Assembly (NCBI RefSeq): GCF_019734195.1
Contig: NZ_JAASHM010000027.1
Span: 1 to 46,285, forward strand
Origin: Clostridium sp. K13
GTDB taxonomy: Bacteria; Bacillota; Clostridia; Clostridiales; Clostridiaceae
Direction of reading: 5' to 3'
DNA length: 46,285 nucleotides
Shown: in pieces, positions 40,623 to 46,285 of the stretch
Layout: each line of letters opens with the position of its first letter
How positions within the stretch are numbered: the first letter of the stretch is position 1
Made by a program: the position numbers and the translations under genes
Notes under the pieces: generated by a model
What the model was told of the DNA's origin: nothing
Seen by the model: the letters and a program-made list of their open reading frames with translations, nothing else
Databases searched by the model: none

Positions 40623-40651
40623 AGTATACAACGAAAATTAAAGTAATGCAA
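40623..40651 (-). promoter_or_regulatory. Promoter of the AGCS symporter gene
   Basis: On the minus strand: TTGCAT (40651-40646), 17 bases, TATACT (40628-40623), with the gene start about 60 bases further. Near-consensus boxes. Confidence 0.6.
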
Positions 40652-40763
40652 GAGGGTTAATTAATTGATTCATAAAATGAAATTAAGTTAATCAAAATGC
40701 AATAAAAACAGATAAAAATGAAGTGTGTCTTGCAAAATTATTCATTTATTTAAAAAATGAATA

Positions 40764-40794
40764 TAAAAAAGGGCAGTCATTTAAAATGACTGCC
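40764..40794 (-). terminator. Terminator of the penicillin-binding protein gene
   Basis: GGCAGTCATT and AATGACTGCC (40772-40781 and 40785-40794), perfect 10-bp stem, with a U run on the minus strand (40771 downwards). Confidence 0.85.
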
Positions 40795-40800
40795 TAAAAA

Positions 40801-43491
40801 TTAGTTAAGTAAATTGTTTAACATATTAGTTAAAGTACTTCTTTGTTCATCATTATCTTCATTTTCATCTGGAGTTTCTCCAGGAGTAGGAGTTGCTCCA
40901 ATATCTTCATCTGGCGTATTAGTAGTTACTTTTATAGTTAATACAACAGTTTCGCCAGTATTTATTTCTGATGTAAATGAAGTTAAAGTATATTGACCTG
41001 GATTAATAGAACCAGAAACTGATAAACCGTTAAAAGAGTATTTAATTCCTCTGTTATTTAGTATAACAATTGCATCATATAAATCCATGTTTGATCTTAA
41101 TCCTATTTGAGATAAACTAATTTTCTCTTCAGGCTTAGTATCATCTTCCGCTGTAGGAACTACAAATGGATAATCATCAGCATTAGGATTAGCATTTGAT
41201 TTCTTGATAAATACTTTATTAGCACGAAGTCTTGCAGGAGTATTATCATTTGCTAACTTATTGTTAGAACTGTTAACAGTAACCATTACGTGAACATCAC
41301 AAACTGATTTAGGTTCTGTTCCTTCAATAAAGTATTCAGTTTTAACTCTATTTCCTCTTTGATCTTGATAACATAAATCAGTAGGAGATTTACCAGAGTC
41401 CTTACAAACTTTTGCTTGAACAAGTCCAGATGGAGCTTCTATATCTGTATAGCCTAAGCCAGAGTGTATAACACTCATAACTTTACCAAATAATGATGCA
41501 GCACTACCACTGCTACCATTCATTTTTTGTGGGATATCATATCCAATCCAAACTGATCCTGAATAATAAGGTGTCACTCCTGCAAACCAGAAGTTATCAG
41601 AATTATCAGTTGTACCAGTTTTTCCAGCTACAGGTATATCGTTAAACTCAGCCTTACTTGATGAACCTTTTAAAATATCATAAAGTATAAATGCTGTTTG
41701 TGGAGAGAATAGAGTAGTAGGCTTTGCCTCTTTTTCTAATAATATATTACCACTAGCATCTTCAACTTTTGTGTAAAGAGAAGGTTCATATATAACACCA
41801 TTATTACCTAAAGCACCATATGCAGAAGCTAATATAGTTGTATTTCCACCATCACGATTACCTTGAGGCTGCTCAAATTGACCAAGTGCTAATGCTGACA
41901 TTGTATGAGATTCAGGAGCATATTTTAAACCAGCTCTTTCACCATACTCAATTGCTGTATCTAAACCTAACATATCAACTGTTTTTATAGAAGTTAAGTT
42001 TTTAGAGTAAGTTAATGCTTCTCTTGCAGTAACAAACCCTGCCATTGAACCATTAGCATTTCTAGGGTTAACATTTCCAAAGTTATATTTCTTTATAATT
42101 TCTGATGAAACAGAAGTATCATCTAAAGGAGTACCAGCTGTTATAAGCTTAGTATCTATTGCTGGACCATAAATAGTTAAAGGCTTAGTTGTAGAACCAA
42201 TTGATTTTAAATCAAAATAAGCTCTATTAATTGAAGTAGGAGGTTGCTTCCCACGTCCACCAATAAGTACTTTTACTTGACCAGTCTTATAATCGATTAC
42301 TGTAGCAGATGCTTGTAGTTTTGGTACACCATCATTATCTGTAGGATCAGAAGAGGTATCATCAACTTGTAAATTAGTTCTTTCATCTAAAATACTTTGA
42401 ACAGAATTTTGCATTTCAGTATTTAAAGTAGTATAGATTTTTAATCCACCATTTACAAGTAGTTTATTCACTTCATCATCTGTATACTTGTACTTTTCTT
42501 TTAAATCACTTTTTACCTGCTCTAAAGCTGGATATACAAACCATTCTTGGTTTACACCATAATCAGTATCTAATTTAGAAAAATTAAATTCGTTTGCTTC
42601 AGCTTGAGCATAAGCTGTATCGAAATCTGCTTGTGAAATATATCCAAGTTCTAACATTTTACTTAATACAGTTTGAGTTCTTCTAATATATCCATTTGGA
42701 TAATTTGTAGCACCTGTATTATAAGCACTATAAGTTGTAGGAGCTTGAGTAATTCCTGCAATATAAGCACATTCAAGTAAAGTTAGGTCCTTAGCATTTT
42801 TTGCAAAGAAGTATCTTGATGCAGCTTCAACACCGTAAATATGCCCGCTAAGAGGGATAGTATTTAAATAAGAACGAATAATTTCTTCTTTACTTAATTC
42901 TTTATCTAGCTGAACAGCTAAGACTATTTCTTTAATTTTTCTATTAACTCTATCAAGTGGTGTTGACTCGGCAGAAGCCTCTGTTGCTAGAATAGTATTT
43001 TTTATTAACTGTTGAGTTATAGTAGAGGCACCATGAATACCACTTTGCTTACCTAATATAACCATAACATCTCTTGCGGCAGCACCTAAAATTCTTTTAA
43101 CGTCAATACCGCCATGACTCATAAAACGCTCATCTTCAATAGATATATAAGCATTAACTAAATTTTGAGGCATTTCCTCATAAGGGATAATATATCGTAT
43201 TTCGGTAGATGGTAAGTCATCTATAAATTCGCCTTGGTCATCAAATAACATTGAAGGCTGATTTAAATTATAAATAGCATTCACATCTAATGGTGGGGTT
43301 GTTTTAATAACTGCAACAACATAACCAACGCCCACAACACCGACCAATAATCCTATTATTAAGATTGTAAGGAAAAAGTATTTGAAAAATCTTTTAATCT
43401 TTGATGGCTTTTTCTTAAGTTTTTTATTAGCACTTTTAGACTTTGCTACTTTTTCTGTTGGACCTTTTGATTTGTTAGAATCTTTAGCCAT
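40801..43491 (-). CDS. pbpA: Class A penicillin-binding protein (PBP1A-like)
   Basis: The 896-residue bifunctional wall enzyme has a basic cytoplasmic start and one membrane helix (about 37-62). The GT51 glycosyltransferase domain follows with EDERFMSHGG (119-128; catalytic Glu119) and GASTITQQLIKN. The transpeptidase has STTK (433-436), SKN (496-498) and KTGT (624-627). Residues about 805-860 resemble a PASTA domain (LYDAIVILNNRGIKYSF). The tail is Pro/Glu/Asp-rich, flexible. It polymerises and cross-links peptidoglycan at the outer membrane face. It is divergent from yunB. The three-letter symbol is only a guess; family assignment is firm. Confidence 0.95.
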   Translation of the reverse strand: MAKDSNKSKGPTEKVAKSKSANKKLKKKPSKIKRFFKYFFLTILIIGLLVGVVGVGYVVAVIKTTPPLDVNAIYNLNQPSMLFDDQGEFIDDLPSTEIRYIIPYEEMPQNLVNAYISIEDERFMSHGGIDVKRILGAAARDVMVILGKQSGIHGASTITQQLIKNTILATEASAESTPLDRVNRKIKEIVLAVQLDKELSKEEIIRSYLNTIPLSGHIYGVEAASRYFFAKNAKDLTLLECAYIAGITQAPTTYSAYNTGATNYPNGYIRRTQTVLSKMLELGYISQADFDTAYAQAEANEFNFSKLDTDYGVNQEWFVYPALEQVKSDLKEKYKYTDDEVNKLLVNGGLKIYTTLNTEMQNSVQSILDERTNLQVDDTSSDPTDNDGVPKLQASATVIDYKTGQVKVLIGGRGKQPPTSINRAYFDLKSIGSTTKPLTIYGPAIDTKLITAGTPLDDTSVSSEIIKKYNFGNVNPRNANGSMAGFVTAREALTYSKNLTSIKTVDMLGLDTAIEYGERAGLKYAPESHTMSALALGQFEQPQGNRDGGNTTILASAYGALGNNGVIYEPSLYTKVEDASGNILLEKEAKPTTLFSPQTAFILYDILKGSSSKAEFNDIPVAGKTGTTDNSDNFWFAGVTPYYSGSVWIGYDIPQKMNGSSGSAASLFGKVMSVIHSGLGYTDIEAPSGLVQAKVCKDSGKSPTDLCYQDQRGNRVKTEYFIEGTEPKSVCDVHVMVTVNSSNNKLANDNTPARLRANKVFIKKSNANPNADDYPFVVPTAEDDTKPEEKISLSQIGLRSNMDLYDAIVILNNRGIKYSFNGLSVSGSINPGQYTLTSFTSEINTGETVVLTIKVTTNTPDEDIGATPTPGETPDENEDNDEQRSTLTNMLNNLLN

Positions 43492-43584
43492 TTGTTCCTC
43501 CTTTTATTTATATTTAATATAATATTCTATTTAATTATAGCATATTAATTATAATAGTAAAATAATAAGTACTCAGGTGATGGT

Positions 43585-44259
43585 TTGAGATATTATACAA
43601 AGAGGCCCAAAACTCATGGTAATATGAATTTTAAGCAATGTAAAATACCGTCTAAATTAGTAATGATTATTATTGTGATAGTTTGCTTTAATTCTATGAT
43701 ATACATTTTTGGAAAAAGAATACTTCCAACTGTACTTAATATTGGAGAAATTAAAATTAAATCTGAAGCCATTAAAATTATTAACGAAGAAAGTGTTAAT
43801 GTTTATTCAGAGAATTTTAAATATGACGATATAATTGATATAGAAAAAGATGCAGAGGGTAATATAACAATGATAAGAGCAGACACTGTAAAGCAAAATT
43901 ATTTAGCATCTCAAGTTGTTTTAAAATGTGATGAGAAGCTTTCAGAGATGGGAGATTTAGGTGTTAAGGTTCCGTTAGGATACTTAACTAATAATGTGAT
44001 GTTTTATAATATGGGACCAAAGATAACAGTTAAAATGCAACAAATAGGAAATATTACTACATCTTATGAGTCAGCATTTGAGAGTGCAGGAATAAATCAA
44101 ACTAGACATAAGATATATTTAAATTTAAATGCTACAATGAGAGTAATAGTACCTTTTAATAGCAAGGATGTTGAGGTCAGTTGCCAAATACCCGTTTCAG
44201 ATACTGTTATAGTTGGTAAAATTCCAGAGACTGCAATAAATATGAATGGAACTAATTAA
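43585..44259 (+). CDS. yunB: Sporulation protein YunB
   Basis: The 224-residue protein has one membrane helix (about 25-45, LVMIIIVIVCFNSMIYIFG) and then the YunB pattern: IINEESVNVY, the DIIDIEKDAEGNITMIRADT segment, GDLGVKVPLGYLTN, GPKITVKMQQIGNITTSY and NQTRHKIYLNLNATMRVIVPF. In Bacillus, yunB is made in the mother cell under SigmaE and is needed for normal spores. The TTG at 43585 after AGGTGATGG is the best start; the next ATG (43624) has no ribosome site. A strong terminator follows. It indicates a spore-former. Confidence 0.88.
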   Translation: MRYYTKRPKTHGNMNFKQCKIPSKLVMIIIVIVCFNSMIYIFGKRILPTVLNIGEIKIKSEAIKIINEESVNVYSENFKYDDIIDIEKDAEGNITMIRADTVKQNYLASQVVLKCDEKLSEMGDLGVKVPLGYLTNNVMFYNMGPKITVKMQQIGNITTSYESAFESAGINQTRHKIYLNLNATMRVIVPFNSKDVEVSCQIPVSDTVIVGKIPETAINMNGTN

Positions 44260-44263
44260 AGAA

Positions 44264-44302
44264 AAAGGTCTATTAAATAATTTAGTTTAATAGATCTTTT
44301 TT
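44264..44302 (+). terminator. Terminator after yunB
   Basis: AAAGGTCTATTAAA pairs with TTTAATAGATCTTT (one G-U wobble), then T's to 44302. Confidence 0.8.
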
Positions 44303-44415
44303 GTTTATTTTTAAGTTAGATTCTAGATAATAAAAGAAGTAAATAAGGAATGAAGCACATACAAATCTAAAATTAATATATTAATAAGGAATTAATAATA
44401 TATGAGGGAAAGAAA

Positions 44416-45567
44416 ATGGCTATAGGAAAATTAGAGTTTATTTTATTTATTGGAGAGGAAGCCGTACCAGTAACAGAAGCAGAGATTATAATATTAAATA
44501 CAGATACCTCTCAAATAGTAAATAATAAAGTTTTAAAAGTTGATAAAAATGGTAAAAGTAAAAGAATAAATTTATATACTTATGATAAGTATCTTTCAGA
44601 AGAGCCAGATGCTGAAGTTAAGCCATATAAAACTTATGATGCTATAGTAGTAAGTAATAATTTTCAAAACAAATATATAAAAGGAATTCCAATTTTTGCT
44701 GGAGTTACAGCTATACAAAAAGTTTAAATGAGGCCAAAGGTAAGAGGCATAAATGGAATAGATTTTATTGATATTCCTCCAAATGCTTTACTTGATGACG
44801 GAGATCAAATAGAAGAAAAGAAAGAGCAAAATGATACTAAATTTATACCATCATCTAAAATACTAAAAGAAGTTGTTATACCAGAATATATTACAGTCCA
44901 TTTAGGATCACCATCATCTTATGCACAAAATGTTACTGTTCCTTTTACTGATTATATTAAAAATGTAGCATCAAGTGAGATTTATCCAACATGGCCTAGA
45001 GAAGCTTTAGCTAGTAATATCTATGCTGAAATATCTTTTACTTTAAATAGAATATATACTGAGTGGTATAGAAGTAGAGGATATGATTTTGATATTACAA
45101 ATTCTACTGCATATGATCATTATTTTGTTAATGGAAGAAATATATACGATACAATAAGCAATGTTGTTGATGATATATTTAATGAATATATAAGTAGAAA
45201 AGGATTTAAAGAACCACTACTAGCACAATATTGTAATGGTACAACCGTAACTTGTGATGGTTTATCTCAATGGGGAACGGTGTCATATGCAAATAATGGG
45301 GACAATGCTTTTCAAATATTAACTAAGTATTATGGAAATGATATTGAAACAAGAAAGGCAGATTACGTTCAAGGAGCTATATAGTCTTATCCAGGAAAAG
45401 CTTTAAGGGTAGGGGATAAGGGCGAATCAGTTAAGGTTATACAAAGACAATTAAATAGAATAAGAAAGAATTATCCTGCCATACCTCAAATAAATGATGT
45501 AAATGGAGAATTTAATGAAGCAACAAGGAATTCAGTAAGAGAATTTCAGAAGATTTTCTTTCATTAA
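44416..45567 (+). pseudogene. SleC-like spore cortex-lytic / SpoIID-domain protein, broken by two in-frame stops
   Basis: Three pieces lie in one frame: 44416-44727, 44728-45384 and 45385-45567, separated by TAA (44725-44727) and TAG (45382-45384). Read through, they make one protein like clostridial SleC: an N-terminal domain, a SpoIID/lytic transglycosylase domain (VTVPFTDYIKNVASSEIYPTWP with the conserved glutamate, YRSRGYDFDITNSTAYDHYF, NGTTVTCDGLSQWG) and a peptidoglycan-binding domain (GKALRVGDKGESVKVIQRQL). The last piece ends at EFQKIFFH, losing the usual C-terminal 30 or more residues. The middle piece begins with an ATG, but without a ribosome site. Most likely a recent pseudogene; stop readthrough is less likely. 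Confidence 0.78.
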
Positions 45568-45760
45568 AATAAATATTCTTAGAATTTATTATATAATATT
45601 TTTATTGAAGATTAGTTAATTTAGTGTATATAAAAATATTTCTACATATATCTAGTTAGATTTTTATTAAATAGTGGGTGTTTTAAATTTATAGTATATA
45701 TATTATAAATAAATGTAGTATATTAAAAGTAATATAAAAATTACAGTTAGGAGAGAGAAA

Positions 45761-46141
45761 ATGATTAAAATAGGGATAATTGGTGAAGTTAAGGATATTG
45801 TTAATGAAAATAATATTGCAAAAACTTTAAGAAGCGGTGAACTAAGAGTATATGCAACTCCTGCCATGGTTGCACTTATGGAAGAGGCAGCTTATAAAAG
45901 TATTCAAAGTGAATTAGAAGATGGAAAAGGTACCGTTGGAACAGTTATGAATATAAAACATATAGATAGTACTCCAATTGGAATGGAAGTAACTGCAAAG
46001 AGTGAATTAATTGAAGTTGATAGAAGAAGATTGGTATTTAAGGTTGAAGCTTTTGATGAGCGTGGGAAAATTGGTGAAGGTATTCATGAGCGCTTTATAA
46101 TTGATAATGAAAAATTTCAAATAAAAACTGATAATAAGTAA
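45761..46141 (+). CDS. FlK-like hot-dog thioesterase
   Basis: The 126-residue protein has the pattern of the fluoroacetyl-CoA thioesterase family: YATPAMVALMEEAAYKSIQ (about 31-49) with the conserved threonine and glutamate, and IKHIDSTPIGMEV (about 64-76) with the histidine. A hot-dog fold with about 125 residues is normal. Family members in clostridia likely hydrolyse acyl-CoAs of unknown identity; real fluoroacetate resistance is not implied. It has a good ribosome site (AGGAGAGAG) and two terminators follow. Confidence 0.85.
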   Translation: MIKIGIIGEVKDIVNENNIAKTLRSGELRVYATPAMVALMEEAAYKSIQSELEDGKGTVGTVMNIKHIDSTPIGMEVTAKSELIEVDRRRLVFKVEAFDERGKIGEGIHERFIIDNEKFQIKTDNK

Positions 46142-46180
46142 TTTTGTATAGTAAAGATTATTAGTTAAATTAAGTACAAA

Positions 46181-46214
46181 AAATGATGCTCTAAAAAATA
46201 GAGCATCATTTTTT
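46181..46214 (+). terminator. Terminator after the thioesterase gene
   Basis: AAATGATGCTCT (46181-46192) and AGAGCATCATTT (46200-46211), perfect 12-bp stem, then T's. Confidence 0.85.
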
Positions 46215-46216
46215 CA

Positions 46217-46250
46217 GACTGTTGACAAAGTGTCAACAGTCTTTAATTTT
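46217..46250. terminator. Second hairpin, possible opposite-strand terminator
   Basis: GACTGTTGACA (46217-46227) and TGTCAACAGTC (46231-46241), perfect 11-bp stem, AAG loop, then CTTTAATTTT-type T-rich sequence. It could back up the first terminator or serve a minus-strand gene beyond the window. Confidence 0.6.
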
Positions 46251-46285
46251 ATACAAATATGTAATATAATATAAAATATATTAAT

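Noticed and set aside
40814..40996. Plus-strand frame opposite the end of the penicillin-binding protein gene
   Set aside because: Antisense shadow of the Pro/Glu-rich tail of that gene, without a supporting start.
45761..46141. Fluoroacetate resistance gene
   Set aside because: The family is right, but close homologues are widespread in clostridia and the residues seen do not show fluoroacetyl specificity.

Overview
The window is AT-rich, Gram-positive DNA with strong AGGAGG-type ribosome sites, AGA-dominated arginine codons and spore genes (a YunB homologue, a SleC-like gene). This points to Clostridium in the strict sense; I cannot name the species. It holds the right-hand part of an integrated prophage (1 to about 26.3 kb) and then host chromosome (about 26.3 kb to the end).

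Prophage, all genes on the plus strand. First come a small HTH protein, a short protein and a small tyrosine recombinase. The SPP1-like packaging and head genes follow: small and large terminase, portal, gp7/Mu F-like protein, scaffold and major capsid. A TM2/zinc-ribbon gene with its own promoter and terminator sits among them like a moron. Next are connectors, tail tube, a tail chaperone pair with a -1 frameshift site, tape measure, tail hub, a BppU-type fibre protein, holin and amidase. At least five hairpin/T-run elements lie inside this late region, so late transcription probably needs antitermination or is graded. No HNH nuclease accompanies the terminase. The early genes, repressor and main integrase must lie left of the window.

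Between lysis genes and host DNA is an accessory block. It starts with a divergent promoter whose two -10 elements overlap; to the left it could make a small terminated RNA, to the right it drives a ParA/MinD-type ATPase, two unrecognised genes and an HTH gene. Then comes an actin-like ParM with a ParR-like partner, repeat arrays that could be centromere or operators, a ribbon-helix-helix protein and a membrane-anchored coiled coil. Two unrelated partition-type NTPases in an integrated prophage suggest a phage-plasmid lifestyle or descent from one; the ParA cassette is the best candidate here for an undescribed system.

The prophage ends inside a substrate-binding-protein gene of a NitT/TauT-type ABC transporter. 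Only the C-terminal part of that gene remains here, followed by intact ATPase and permease genes. Excision could restore the gene.

Host chromosome. After the transporter come a membrane-anchored TPR protein, a phosphofructokinase with mixed ATP/PPi-type signature residues, and a beta-lactamase-fold protein whose catalytic serine is glycine. The pyrimidine operon pyrB-pyrI-pyrC-pyrF-pyrK-pyrD follows, behind a strong promoter and a PyrR-type attenuator; pyrE is not here. Then come a HAD phosphatase, a minus-strand AGCS symporter, a minus-strand class A penicillin-binding protein, yunB, a SleC-like gene broken by two in-frame stops and a lost C-terminus, and a FlK-like thioesterase. No tRNA, rRNA, CRISPR array, transposase or reverse transcriptase was seen.
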